NCBI GenBank assembly: GCA_965243175.1
Contig: OZ251532.1
Location: forward strand, 1,116,001 to 1,180,000
From: VXYL01 sp965243175
GTDB lineage: Bacteria; Pseudomonadota; Gammaproteobacteria; Pseudomonadales; Azotimanducaceae
DNA: 64,000 nucleotides
Direction: 5' to 3'
The notes under the pieces were generated by a model. It made no database searches and was not told where the DNA came from. It saw only the letters and a list, made by a program, of their open reading frames with translations. The stretch's first letter is position 1; the number at the start of each line of letters is the position of its first letter. The translations under genes were made by a program, and so were the position numbers. Of this stretch, positions 47,080 to 56,216 are shown piece after piece.

Positions 47080-48954
47080 TCACCTCCCGCCCAAGGCCGC
47101 CAAGCCAGCCGCGACGCGCTGGGCCTTGGCTTCGTCCCACCACCAGGCGTCCACGTAGGGGACGTGCGCCAGGCCTTCGCTGCCGACTTCGCCGAAGCGG
47201 TCCCAGAAGGCGAGTCTCATGCCGGGAGCGCTCGGGCCAGGGACGAAGTAGAAGTTCCACAGCAGTACACGGTCCAGGGCGCGGGTGGCGGCGTAGAGGT
47301 CTTCCGCCGTGCGCGCTCTGTTCACGGCTTCGATCAAGGCGTCCACGGCCGGGTTCTTGATGCCGGCCCAGTTCTGGCCGTAGTCCACGTCTGCGCTGGC
47401 GCTGCCGAAGCGGTTGCGCAGTTGCAGGCCGGGCATGTGCGTGGGGTCGTAGTTCTGGCCGTTGGCGTCGAAGCGGCCGGTGCGGCTGCGGTAGAGCCAG
47501 TTGGAGACTTCCGGGGCTCGGGCGGTGGTGGCGATGCCGACGCGGTTCAGCTGCGCCATGTACGGCGTGTTCGAGCGGATGCCGAAGGGCGAGACGAAGA
47601 TGAAGTCGATGGTGAACGGCTCGCCGGTGCGCTTGTCGCGCATCACGCCGTCTACGACGTGCCAGCCGGCCGCCTCGAACAACGCCAAAGCCTTCTTGAT
47701 GTGCTCGCGGTCGGCGCCGTAGCCGTCGTTGAGCGGCTGGCGGAAGGGAACTTCGAAGACGCGCTGCGGCAGCTGGTCGCGCCACGGTTCCAGCAAGGCG
47801 AGTTCGGCCGCGGAAGGCGGGCCTTCGTGCGCCATCGGGGAGTTCTGGAAGAAGCTCACGCCGTGGTTGTAGAAGCCGTAGAAGTAGACGCGGTTGATGA
47901 AGTCGAAGTCGCGCAGCAGCCACAGCGCTTCGCGCACGCGGATGTCCTGCAGGCGTTCGCGGCGCAGATTCCAGAACGTCGGCCACCACAGGCCCCAGAT
48001 GCGCGCCACTTGCCGCAGTTCGGCCTTGAAGAGGCCCTGGCGCACCGCCGGGAAGTCGTACTGGGTCGCCCAGTTCTTGGAAATCGACTCCTCGCGCACG
48101 TCCACCGCGTCGCCCTTGTGCGCTTCCAGCATCACGTTCTCGTCGCGGAAGTAGTCGAACTTCACCGAGTCGAAGTTGTAGCGGCCCTTGTTCACCGGCA
48201 GGTCCCGGCCCCAGTAGTCCGACACCCGGTCGTAGAACAGGCTGCGTCCGAACACCTCGCGGCGCAGCCGATACGGGCCGCTGCCCAGAGGCGCTTCGAC
48301 GGTGGTGCGGGTGATGTCGCGCTGCTGCCAGTAGTGCTTCGGAAGAATGGCGATGCGCCCGTAGATGAACGGCGTGATCGGATTGGGCACCGCGTCCGCG
48401 CGGGTGACGAAGCAGAGTTCGCGCTCGCCGAAGGCGAACACCTCCTGCAGGTCGGCCAGCGCGGTGCGCAACGCCACCGAGCCGTGTTCGCGGATGACGT
48501 CGAAGGTGAACAGCACGTCGTCGCGGGTGATGGGCTGACCGTCGTGCCAGCGGGCGTCGGGGCGCAGGCGGAAGGCCGTCCAGCGGTAGTCGCTCTCCAC
48601 CGCAACGCCGTCCGCCAAGCGCACGTAGGCGCTGGCCGGTTCGTCGATGCTGTCCTCCAGCAGGCGGTCGTAGACGAGGCTGCCCATCGCGCCGTAGCCA
48701 GCGGCGATGCGGCCGATTTCGACAATGGCGTTGTAGTTGTCGAACGTGCCCATCTGCGGCAGGCGAATGGCGCCGCCCTTCGGCGCCTCGGGATTCGCGT
48801 ACGCGAAGTGCTTGAAGTCCGCCTGGTAGCGCAAGGGCAGAACGTAGGAGATGCCGTGCTGGTAGCGCGGATTCGTACACGGCGGTTCCTCCGCCCACGC
48901 CACGGAGTTCGCCAGCAGCGCAAGCGCCGCCACCCAAGCTGCTCGCGTTTTCAA
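47080..48954 (-). CDS. YejA-like periplasmic solute-binding protein (family 5)
   Basis: 624-residue extracellular solute-binding protein of family 5, nearest in feel to YejA, which takes up oligopeptides (and microcin C) for an ABC importer. The signal peptide is LKTRAAWVAALALLANSVAWA from a TTG at 48954. Then come FKHFAYANPEAPKGG, TFDNYNAIVEIG, LVYDRLLEDS and VRLADGVAVESDYRWTAFRL. A longer in-frame reading back to 51108 is only antisense-like run-through in dsbD and is rejected. It begins 18 bases after dsbD, so the two are co-transcribed; no permease or ATPase genes are nearby. Confidence 0.85.
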   Translation of the reverse strand: MKTRAAWVAALALLANSVAWAEEPPCTNPRYQHGISYVLPLRYQADFKHFAYANPEAPKGGAIRLPQMGTFDNYNAIVEIGRIAAGYGAMGSLVYDRLLEDSIDEPASAYVRLADGVAVESDYRWTAFRLRPDARWHDGQPITRDDVLFTFDVIREHGSVALRTALADLQEVFAFGERELCFVTRADAVPNPITPFIYGRIAILPKHYWQQRDITRTTVEAPLGSGPYRLRREVFGRSLFYDRVSDYWGRDLPVNKGRYNFDSVKFDYFRDENVMLEAHKGDAVDVREESISKNWATQYDFPAVRQGLFKAELRQVARIWGLWWPTFWNLRRERLQDIRVREALWLLRDFDFINRVYFYGFYNHGVSFFQNSPMAHEGPPSAAELALLEPWRDQLPQRVFEVPFRQPLNDGYGADREHIKKALALFEAAGWHVVDGVMRDKRTGEPFTIDFIFVSPFGIRSNTPYMAQLNRVGIATTARAPEVSNWLYRSRTGRFDANGQNYDPTHMPGLQLRNRFGSASADVDYGQNWAGIKNPAVDALIEAVNRARTAEDLYAATRALDRVLLWNFYFVPGPSAPGMRLAFWDRFGEVGSEGLAHVPYVDAWWWDEAKAQRVAAGLAALGGR

Positions 48955-48971
48955 TCGCGAAGTCGGCGCCG

Positions 48972-51116
48972 CTAGCCGAACACGGCAGTAGCGCTCCGGT
49001 CGGCATCGACGATGGCGTCGATGACGATGTCCGGCAGCAGCACCTGGGGCAGCACCACGCCCGCGTCGATGGACGACGAGCCGCGTGGGAAGTAGAGATA
49101 AAGCGGAACGCCAGCGCGCCCGTACATCGTCAGCCATTCGGTGATGACCGGGTCCTCGGCGGTCCAGTCGCCCTCCACCACCTTGATGCCGCGTTCGTTG
49201 ATGGCGTCGCCCACGGCATCGGTCGCCAGCGCGACGCGCTCGTTCACCTTGCAGCTGATGCACCAGTCGGCGGTGAAGTAGACGAACACCGGCTGGCGCG
49301 CGGCGACGTAGCTCTGCACCAGCGCTGGCGTGAAGCGCTGCAACGCCAGTTTGCCCAGGGTTCCCGCAGCCGGCACGTTCGCGGCGACCGCTGGCGGCGC
49401 TCGGAAGTCGTCGAGACGCGCCGATGCGCCGAGACATGCAGCCAAGCCGAGAGCCGCGGCGATGCGCCAACGCCAGGCGCCGTTCGCGACGACGCTGCGA
49501 CCGAACGCCCACAACGCGAAGGCGAGCAGCAGAGCCGCCAGGAGCGCCACCGCCATCGACGATGCGCCCAGCTGCTTGCCGACCACCCAGAACAGCCACA
49601 GCGCGGTCGCCAACATCGGAAACGCCAGCACTTGCCGGAACACGCCCATCCACGGGCCGGGCTTCGGCAACGTGCGGCCAAGGGCGGGAATCCAGGTGAG
49701 CGCCAGGTACGGCAGAGCGAGACCAACGCCCAAGGCGAGGAACACCGCCATTGCCACGGCCGCTGGCTGCACCAAAGCGTAGCCGAGCGCTCCGGCCATG
49801 AACGGCGCCGTGCATGGCGTCGCCACCACCACGGCTAGAAGCCCGGTGAGAAACGCGGCGCGCTTCTCGCTGCCGCCCTCGGCTGCGCCTTGCCCCATGC
49901 CCATCAAGCGCGTGCCGATCTCGAAGAGGCCCGCCAGGTTCAAGCCGATGGCCACCATCCCCAAGCCCAAGGCCAGATTCACCCAGGGCGATTGCAGCTG
50001 GAAGCCCCAGCCGACGGCATTGCCGGCGGCCCGCAAGGCCAGCAACAGCGCGGCAATCGCCGCGAAGGCGACCAGCACGCCCGCCGTGTAGAGCAGGCCG
50101 CTGGCGCGCACCGCCGTTCGCTCGGCGCCGGAAAGATGCACCAGCCCCAGCGCCTTCATGCTGAGGATGGGGAAGACGCAAGGCATCAAGTTCAGCACCA
50201 CGCCGCCGAGCACGCCGAACAGGATGGCTTGCAGCACGCCCAGCGCGGAAGTGCTCGGCGCGGTGGCCACGGCAGCGACGGGAAGGGGCGGCAGCGGGGC
50301 TGCGGTCTTCGTCAAGTCCAGCAGTGCGCCTTCGCCATCGCTTACACCACTCAATACGGCGGCTGCGCTTTCCAGACGCTCCGCCGCCCCGCCAGCCGAC
50401 ATCGCGAAGCGCAACGTGCCGCCGCTGCGATGGAAGCGCTGTTCGCCGTATCGCACCAAGCGCTTGCTGGCGATGAACAGGTACGGTCCGTCCACGTCCG
50501 TGCCGGCGGGCACGACGATTTCCACTTCCACGCCGCCATCGGCAACCGCGAAACGCGCTGGCCACTCCACCGTTTGGGGCAGTTTGCCGCGGGCTTCGGT
50601 GAAGAGCGGTGCCGTGGCGGCGTTCGGCGCACCGTCGCCGACGGGCAGCGTCAAGCCGAGTTGCGCTTCCTCGGGTACGCACAGCTCGTCGTCGCAGACC
50701 ACCCAGCTCGCCTTGGCGTCCAGAGCATGGGTTTCGCCAGCGACGAGGCCTGGCGGGACGTGCAGATCCGCAAGCAGCAGGATCGGGCCGTTGAAGCCGT
50801 AGGTGTTGAACTCGCCGAAGGGGATCAGCTTCGGCGTGGGGAAACGCAGCGCGCCGGCTTCGAAGCCTTCGGGCAGCCGCCAGCGCATGGACGGCTCCTT
50901 GCCGGCGTCGCCTGGGTTCCGCCAGTAGGCGTGCCAACCAGCGTTCGGGCGCAGGTGCAGGCCAAGCGTCACCACGCCGCCATCCGCCGGCAAGCTCGCC
51001 TGCTCGGCGACCAGCTCGACCGTGGAGTGCGCCGTGCGAACCGCGTCCGCAAACGCGCAGAGCGGCATCGCCAGCAGCGCCAACGCAATCGGCCAAGCGC
51101 AACGCCACGCCTTCAT
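48972..51116 (-). CDS. dsbD: DsbD-type thiol:disulfide interchange protein
   Basis: 714-residue inner-membrane protein that moves reducing power from cytoplasmic thioredoxin to the periplasm. After a signal peptide (MKAWRCAWPIALALLAMPL), the N-terminal domain has SWVVCDDELCVPEEA with a cysteine pair. The eight-helix centre shows NLMPCVFPILSMKAL and VVATPCTAPFMAGALGYAL, the two redox cysteines. The C-terminal thioredoxin-like domain has FTADWCISCK. The start at 51116 is preferred over an upstream ATG at 51155 because it gives a proper signal peptide. It has the long DsbD/ScsB-like N-terminus. Confidence 0.9.
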   Translation of the reverse strand: MKAWRCAWPIALALLAMPLCAFADAVRTAHSTVELVAEQASLPADGGVVTLGLHLRPNAGWHAYWRNPGDAGKEPSMRWRLPEGFEAGALRFPTPKLIPFGEFNTYGFNGPILLLADLHVPPGLVAGETHALDAKASWVVCDDELCVPEEAQLGLTLPVGDGAPNAATAPLFTEARGKLPQTVEWPARFAVADGGVEVEIVVPAGTDVDGPYLFIASKRLVRYGEQRFHRSGGTLRFAMSAGGAAERLESAAAVLSGVSDGEGALLDLTKTAAPLPPLPVAAVATAPSTSALGVLQAILFGVLGGVVLNLMPCVFPILSMKALGLVHLSGAERTAVRASGLLYTAGVLVAFAAIAALLLALRAAGNAVGWGFQLQSPWVNLALGLGMVAIGLNLAGLFEIGTRLMGMGQGAAEGGSEKRAAFLTGLLAVVVATPCTAPFMAGALGYALVQPAAVAMAVFLALGVGLALPYLALTWIPALGRTLPKPGPWMGVFRQVLAFPMLATALWLFWVVGKQLGASSMAVALLAALLLAFALWAFGRSVVANGAWRWRIAAALGLAACLGASARLDDFRAPPAVAANVPAAGTLGKLALQRFTPALVQSYVAARQPVFVYFTADWCISCKVNERVALATDAVGDAINERGIKVVEGDWTAEDPVITEWLTMYGRAGVPLYLYFPRGSSSIDAGVVLPQVLLPDIVIDAIVDADRSATAVFG

Positions 51117-51200
51117 CTCAGTTCCACGCTCGTTCCATGCCAACTCCCACGCCAAGTTCTACGACGCCCCGCTACCGCGCTGCCATGCAAAGGCACGGCC

Positions 51201-51223
51201 TGCGGGCGGGACGCCCGCGCTCC
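51201..51223. repeat. Dispersed GC-rich palindromic repeat, copy 2
   Basis: TGCGGGCGGGACGCCCGCGC, the reverse complement of a close match to 46892-46920. It lies in the 210-base gap between the divergent dsbD and thyX genes. Confidence 0.55.
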
Positions 51224-51326
51224 GAGGCAATCGCCCAAGATCTGTCGCGCATCCATCTTGTTCTGACCGATTGTAGAACCGCTCGTTTAGAATCGCGCCC
51301 CGCGTTTCCGGCTGTCGAACACGTCC

Positions 51327-52319
51327 ATGCAAACCAAGCGCCCGACCGTTGCCGCCGCCGAAGAGATTCTCGGCGGCTACTTTCCGGTTCTCGACCACGG
51401 CTTCGTCGCCTTGGTGGACTACATGGGCACGGACCAGGACATCGAACTGGCCGCCCGGGTCAGCTACGGCGCGGGCACGCGGCGGCTGAGCCAGACGCGC
51501 GGCCTCGTGCGCTATCTGCAACGCCACGCGCACACCACGCCGAGCGAGATGGTGGAGCTGAAGTTCCACTGCGCCATGCCCATCTTCGTGGCGCGGCAGT
51601 GGATTCGCCACCGCACCGCGTCCGTGAACGAACTGAGCGCGCGCTACAGCCTGCTGCCGTTGCTCTTCTACACCCCGCCGGCGGGCAACTTCGCGCACCA
51701 GAGCAGCGCCAACAACCAAGGCCGCCAGGACGAACCGGCACCAGCCGCGCTGCACCGCGACGCCGTGGCGCGCTGGGAAGCGCTGCGCCAGAACGCCGCG
51801 GACACCTACGGCTGGCTGCTCGGCGAGAACGTGGCGCGGGAACTGGCGCGCATCGACCTGCCGCTTTCCACCTACACGCAGTGGTACTGGAAGATCGACC
51901 TGCACAACTTGCTGCACTTTCTGCGCTTGCGCGTCGACGACCACGCGCAGTGGGAGATCCGCGAATACGGGCGGGTGATGGCCGGAATGTTGGAGCGCGT
52001 GGCACCCCTCGCCTTCGAAGCGTGGCTGGACTACGACGTGCTGGGCGCTCGGCTGAGCTTTAGCGAACGGAAGGCAATCGCCTCGCTGCTTCGGGTCGAG
52101 GGCGACGGCTTGGCGGTACGCGACGGGGCCTCTCTCGACGCCACTGGGCTGCGAGGCTTTGGGCTGGCGCCGCGCGAAGCCCGCGAACTGCTCGCCAAGG
52201 TGGAAGCGCCGGAACGCCCCGACTTCAGCCTGGACTTGAGCGCCATGCGCAGCGCTGAGGAGCTCGAGGCGAAGATGCGCGAAGCGGTGCCTCAGGCCGA
52301 ACAGACACAGCCGCAGTAG
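51327..52319 (+). CDS. thyX: Flavin-dependent thymidylate synthase ThyX
   Basis: 330-residue ThyX, which makes dTMP from dUMP using FAD and NADPH. The signature RHRTASVNELSARYS (RHRxxSxNExSxRY) is present, with ELKFHCAMPIFVARQWIRH before it and LHNLLHFLRLRVDDHAQWEIR after it. It is longer than typical ThyX (about 230-250 residues), with a roughly 60-residue C-terminal extension. Divergent from dsbD. Two PH-domain genes follow on the same strand 17 bases later. Confidence 0.95.
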   Translation: MQTKRPTVAAAEEILGGYFPVLDHGFVALVDYMGTDQDIELAARVSYGAGTRRLSQTRGLVRYLQRHAHTTPSEMVELKFHCAMPIFVARQWIRHRTASVNELSARYSLLPLLFYTPPAGNFAHQSSANNQGRQDEPAPAALHRDAVARWEALRQNAADTYGWLLGENVARELARIDLPLSTYTQWYWKIDLHNLLHFLRLRVDDHAQWEIREYGRVMAGMLERVAPLAFEAWLDYDVLGARLSFSERKAIASLLRVEGDGLAVRDGASLDATGLRGFGLAPREARELLAKVEAPERPDFSLDLSAMRSAEELEAKMREAVPQAEQTQPQ

Positions 52320-52336
52320 GGAGGCCGCCAAGCGCA

Positions 52337-53047
52337 ATGTTCACGAACCCCGAAGTTCCGCTGTCGTCGCTGCCGAGCGCGGTCGACCTCCATTGGCATC
52401 CGCTGCATCCGCGCTTCGTCACCCGCATTCTGGTGCAACGCGCCATCACCGTCGGCGTGATGACCGTATTGCTCGGCGCAACCACGGTCTTCTTCCAAAT
52501 GAAGCGGCCTTGGGAAGGCGAGTTCAACTCGGCGTTGCCGGTGGCCTGGACGCTGGCCATCTGCTTCTTCGCTTGGCGAATGATCTGGCCGGTGTTCGAG
52601 GTGCCACGGCGCGGCTACGCGGTGCGCGAGAAGGACATCGCGTTCAAGAGCGGCGTGCTGTGGCGAAGCTCGACCATCGTGCCCTTCAACCGCGTCCAAC
52701 ATGCCGCCACCGGCAGCGGCATGTTGGACCGCAAGTTCGGCCTCGCCGCCCTCACCGTGTTCACCGCCGGAGGCGCCGGTGCCGACCTGCACATCGCCGG
52801 CCTAGCCGCCGAACACGCCGAACGCTTGCGCGTCTACGTCGTCAACAAGGTCGGCGGCAGCTTGGAGGAGGCGGAGCCCTCGCTCAACGACGGTTTGCCG
52901 AACAACGACGAGGAGCCTTCAGCGGGGGAGCGCGAGGGGCTTGCCCCTCGCATGAAAGGAGCCTCAGCGAGGGAGCGCGAGGGGCTTGCCGACGAGGAAG
53001 CTTCAGCCAGAGAGCGCGAGGAACGTGACCAGGAGCGGCTCGATTGA
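52337..53047 (+). CDS. Membrane protein with bacterial PH-like domain (YdbS-like)
   Basis: 236-residue protein: two membrane helices (TRILVQRAITVGVMTVLLG and LPVAWTLAICFFAWRMI), then a bPH2 domain with GVLWRSSTIVPFNRVQHAATG, as in YdbS. The last about 60 residues come from repeat units (SAGEREGLAPRM, SAREREGLADEE, SAREREE) created by DNA hairpin repeats at 52913-53026. The stop overlaps the next gene (TTGA). YdbS/YdbT-like pairs are thought to act in envelope integrity or antibiotic resistance; the function is not well defined. Confidence 0.82.
   Translation: MFTNPEVPLSSLPSAVDLHWHPLHPRFVTRILVQRAITVGVMTVLLGATTVFFQMKRPWEGEFNSALPVAWTLAICFFAWRMIWPVFEVPRRGYAVREKDIAFKSGVLWRSSTIVPFNRVQHAATGSGMLDRKFGLAALTVFTAGGAGADLHIAGLAAEHAERLRVYVVNKVGGSLEEAEPSLNDGLPNNDEEPSAGEREGLAPRMKGASAREREGLADEEASAREREERDQERLD
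52913..53026 (+). repeat. Hairpin repeats inside the first PH-domain gene (three units)
   Basis: Unit one (52913-52958) carries the 20-base hairpin GCGAGGGGCTTGCCCCTCGC at 52932-52951. Unit two (52959-52995) has the same left half but is cut short. Unit three (52998-53026) is more worn. They keep the frame open and code for SAGEREGLAPRMKGASAR and similar. The same DNA repeat occurs in the next gene. Confidence 0.8.
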
Positions 53048-54672
53048 CGGAGGTTGATTTCAATACCGAGTGGCGGCGGAGTTCGCCGCTCGGCGTGGTG
53101 TTCTTCTTCGAGCGCGCGGTCAAGAACGCGTTCGGCAACGTGCTTCAACTCGGCGGCTCGGTGGCGACGCTCGTCCTGCTCTGGCGGGCTTCGCCGTGGT
53201 TCGCGCTGGTCGGCGTCGCCGTATGGCTGGCGTTGTGCGCGGCGGCCGGGTTCGTCCGCTACTGGCATTTCCGCTTCCGCCAGGACGAACGCGGCGTGTA
53301 CATCCGTCGCGGCGTCTTCAAGAAGGAACAGCTGGATGTGGAATACGACCGCATCCAGGGCATCAACGTCGACCAGTCGCCGATCTTCCGCTTGCTGGGG
53401 CTGGTGACGGTGCGCTTCGACACGGCAGGTTCGACCGAGCAGGAAGGCCATCTTCCAGCCGTGACGCGGGAGTACGCGGAAGCGCTGCGCGCTCGCGTAC
53501 GAGGCCATGCGCAAGAGGCCACAGTTACTTTGCCGGACGCTCCTTCGCGGGAGAGCCCTCAGCCGGGGAGCGCGAGGGGTTTGCCCCTCGCATGGGAAAG
53601 CGCTCAGCCCGGGAGTGCGAGGGACTTGCCCCTCGCACAGGAAACCTCGCAACTAGGCCAAGGGCGTCTGCTGCTCGCTCTCGGCAACATGGACATGCTG
53701 CGCATCGCGCTCACGGATCCCAGCGTGCTGTTCGCGCTGGTGATGCTTCCCGCGTTGATTCCGCAGTACGGCGAGCAAGTCGAAGAACTGGCGGACGCGG
53801 CGATGGCGCAAGCGGCCGAGTACCAGGCGCTCGGCCCGACGGTGCTTGCCGTGATGCTCCTTGGCGTTGCGCTGGCGGGCCTCTTCGTTCTGCTGCTGGT
53901 GGCCATCGGTTCCGCGTTTCTGCGCTTCCACGGCTATCAACTGCGCTTGGACGCGCGCACCCTGCGCTCCCGTGGCGGCTTGCTGACGCGCAAGGAAGTG
54001 GCCGTGGAGACCAGGAAGGTCCAGCATGTAAACGTCCTCCAAGGGCCGCTGATGCGCCTGCTCGGCATCTATCGGCTGCGCGCCTTGCCGGCCGGCAGCG
54101 GTGTGCCGACGCCGCAGATGGAGGAAACTGGCTCACGGGTGCTGCTGGTGCCGGCGTTGCGGCCGTCCTTGGCGGACGAACTGCGCACACGCATCTTCGG
54201 CGACGAAGGCGCGGGGTTGAGCATGCTGCCGACGGACCCTCGGTTCACCGCCATTTCCAAACGCTACATTCTCGCCCGAACGATCTCCTTCGGCGTTGCG
54301 CCTGCCTTGCTGGCGACCATCGTCGCGGCGCCGTTCCTCGGCGTCGTCGCTCTGGCGTGCCTGGCGTGGGTGCCGCTCGCGTCGCTTGCCGCGTGGCAGT
54401 CGTGGCGGCGCCACGGGTACATGCACGACGACCACGGCCTGACCTGCCGTCGCGGATTCTTCGGACGCCGGGTGAGCGTCTGCCTCTTTCGCAAGGTGCA
54501 GGGGGTGACGCTGGAGCGTTCGCCGATGCAGCGCCGCAACGGGCTGGCGACACTGTATGTCGACGTGGCTTCGGGCGGGCTGATGATGCCGTTCATCGAC
54601 TACCAACGCGCCGTCGAACTGCGCGACTACATCCTCTACAAGGCCGAATCCAGCCGCCTGCCTTGGCATTGA
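53044..54672 (+). CDS. Membrane protein with repeated bacterial PH-like domains (YdbT-like)
   Basis: 542-residue partner of the upstream gene, with three bPH2 domains and paired membrane helices. Typical pieces are RRGVFKKEQLDVEYDRIQGI, LRSRGGLLTRKEVAVETRKV and LTCRRGFFGRRVSVCLFRKV, each starting a PH-like unit. The loop near residues 170-200 is a repeat insertion (QPGSARGLPLAWESAQPGSA), encoded by the same DNA hairpin repeat as in the gene before but in another frame. TTG start overlaps the previous stop. Confidence 0.82.
   Translation: MTEVDFNTEWRRSSPLGVVFFFERAVKNAFGNVLQLGGSVATLVLLWRASPWFALVGVAVWLALCAAAGFVRYWHFRFRQDERGVYIRRGVFKKEQLDVEYDRIQGINVDQSPIFRLLGLVTVRFDTAGSTEQEGHLPAVTREYAEALRARVRGHAQEATVTLPDAPSRESPQPGSARGLPLAWESAQPGSARDLPLAQETSQLGQGRLLLALGNMDMLRIALTDPSVLFALVMLPALIPQYGEQVEELADAAMAQAAEYQALGPTVLAVMLLGVALAGLFVLLLVAIGSAFLRFHGYQLRLDARTLRSRGGLLTRKEVAVETRKVQHVNVLQGPLMRLLGIYRLRALPAGSGVPTPQMEETGSRVLLVPALRPSLADELRTRIFGDEGAGLSMLPTDPRFTAISKRYILARTISFGVAPALLATIVAAPFLGVVALACLAWVPLASLAAWQSWRRHGYMHDDHGLTCRRGFFGRRVSVCLFRKVQGVTLERSPMQRRNGLATLYVDVASGGLMMPFIDYQRAVELRDYILYKAESSRLPWH
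53553..53645 (+). repeat. Hairpin repeats inside the second PH-domain gene (two units)
   Basis: Units at 53553-53600 and 53601-53645 with hairpins GCGAGGGGTTTGCCCCTCGC (53572-53591) and GCGAGGGACTTGCCCCTCGC (53617-53636). They are near-identical to unit one of the upstream gene, but here the reading frame gives PGSARGLPLAWE instead of AGEREGLAPRM. Confidence 0.82.
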
Positions 54673-54697
54673 CGGGCGGCTGCTGGCCTCCTTGAGC

Positions 54698-55132
54698 CTA
54701 AGCGGGTTCGGCGATGAACACCGGGATCGTGCGGGCGGTCTTGTTCTTGTACTCCTCGTAGGGCGGGAAGGCCGCCACGCAGAGCGCCCAGACGCGCTCG
54801 CGCTCCGCGGCGTCGTCCACTTCGCGCACGCGCATCTTGAACACGTCGGTTTTGTCGCGGATCTCCACGTTGGGATCGCCGCGCAGGTTGTAGACCCACA
54901 CCGGGTTCTTCGGCGCGCCGCCTTGGGATGCGACGAGCACGTAGCCGTCGCCGTCCTTCACGCGCATGAGCGGCGTCTTGCGGATGGCGCCGGTCTTGTT
55001 GCCGGTGTGGGTGACGATGATGCAGGGCAGTCCGGTCTGCATCAGCTCGGTGCCCTCGGTGCCGCCGCTGCTCTCGTAGAGTTCCACCTGCTCGCGCACC
55101 CATTTGATGGGCGTCGGAACGTACTCGGCCAT
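54698..55132 (-). CDS. Deazaflavin (F420)-dependent nitroreductase-like protein
   Basis: 144-residue protein of the Ddn/F420H2-dependent oxidoreductase family (nitroreductase family deazaflavin-dependent oxidoreductase). VREQVELYESSGGTEGTE, LPCIIVTHTGNKTGAIRKTPLM and VLVASQGGAPKNPVWVYNL are diagnostic. The ATG at 55132 has AGGAGGG just ahead; upstream in-frame codons run into ctaB promoter territory. A fused FO synthase gene lies 6 kb away, so the cell probably makes F420. It is transcribed away from ctaB. Confidence 0.85.
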   Translation of the reverse strand: MAEYVPTPIKWVREQVELYESSGGTEGTELMQTGLPCIIVTHTGNKTGAIRKTPLMRVKDGDGYVLVASQGGAPKNPVWVYNLRGDPNVEIRDKTDVFKMRVREVDDAAERERVWALCVAAFPPYEEYKNKTARTIPVFIAEPA

Positions 55133-55301
55133 AGTTCCCTCCTGACTTGCCGTTGTCCGTGGTGCTTGGCGTTCGGCGAACGCTTGCGGAGTCGAGTCTA
55201 GCAAGCCTCCGCCGCTCGCTTTCGGCGTAAAGGCAGCGTCATGCGGTATTCTTCGCTTCCGCTGGACTACTGGCGGTTTCCGGTTCACGAAGGAACTCGC
55301 T

Positions 55302-56213
55302 TTGAGCGAAGCCACTGCACACGACGCCCGCACCGCGTCCTGGCGCGACTACGTGGAGATGACCAAGCCACGGGTGGTGCTGCTGATGCTGCTCTGCGCG
55401 CTGGTGGGGATGTTCCTCGCCACCCCTGGGCTGCCGCCGCTCTCGGCGGTGCTGTTCGGGCTGCTCGGCATCGCCTTGGTGGCTGGCTCGGCTGCGGCCG
55501 TGAACCACATCGCGGACGCCGCCATCGACGCCCGCATGGAGCGCACTCGCGGACGGCCGGTGGCGGAAGGGCGGGTGTCGCCGCTCGCCGGCTACGCCTT
55601 CGCGGCGGTGCTGGGGCTCGCCGGAATGGCCGTGCTGCTGGCTTGGGTGAACCCGCTCACCGCCTGGCTGAACTTCGCCTCCTGGGTCGGCTACGGCCTC
55701 GTCTACACGCTCTATCTGAAACGCGCCACGCCGCAGAACATCGTCATCGGCGGCTTGTTCGGCGCCGCTCCGCCGCTGTTCGGCTGGACCGCCGTCGCCG
55801 GCAGTGTGGAATTGGGCGGCGTCGTACTGGTGCTCATCATCTTCGTCTGGACGCCGCCGCACTTCTGGGCGCTGGCCCTCGACCGCCGCGAGGACTACGA
55901 GAAGGTGGACGTGCCCATGCTGCCGATCACGCACGGCGATGCGTACACGCGACGACAGATTCTCTACTACACCATCGGCCTGTGCGCGGTCAGCCTGCTG
56001 CCAGTGGCCATCGGCATGTCCGACTTGCTCTATCTGCTCGGCGCGGCTGTGTTGGGGGCGGTCTTCCTGAAACACGCGGTGGCGTTGTTGCGGGAGCGAG
56101 AAGGCGCAGCGATGGCGACGTTCCGCTACTCCATCGTCTACCTGATGGCGCTGTTCGCCGTGCTGCTGGCGGATCACCACTTCCCGCTCCTACCGCTTGG
56201 AGGACTCGTCTAG
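55302..56213 (+). CDS. ctaB: Protoheme IX farnesyltransferase (heme O synthase)
   Basis: 303-residue UbiA-type prenyltransferase that farnesylates heme B to heme O for terminal oxidases. The first Asp-rich motif is NHIADAAIDARMERTRGRP; the second region is YTLYLKRATPQNIVIGGL with PPLFGW. About seven to nine membrane helices. A TTG start at 55302 gives the normal N-terminus WRDYVEMTKPRVVLL. The next gene starts three bases after its stop. Confidence 0.93.
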   Translation: MSEATAHDARTASWRDYVEMTKPRVVLLMLLCALVGMFLATPGLPPLSAVLFGLLGIALVAGSAAAVNHIADAAIDARMERTRGRPVAEGRVSPLAGYAFAAVLGLAGMAVLLAWVNPLTAWLNFASWVGYGLVYTLYLKRATPQNIVIGGLFGAAPPLFGWTAVAGSVELGGVVLVLIIFVWTPPHFWALALDRREDYEKVDVPMLPITHGDAYTRRQILYYTIGLCAVSLLPVAIGMSDLLYLLGAAVLGAVFLKHAVALLREREGAAMATFRYSIVYLMALFAVLLADHHFPLLPLGGLV

Positions 56214-56216
56214 CCA

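Noticed and set aside
48955..51108. Extension of the solute-binding protein through dsbD in a different frame
   Set aside because: The long frame is open only by composition; dsbD has all its cysteine motifs in its own frame, and the TTG at 48954 gives a good signal peptide.
52861..53645. The hairpin repeats as a CRISPR array
   Set aside because: Units are adjacent without regular unique spacers, vary in length and lie inside coding sequence.
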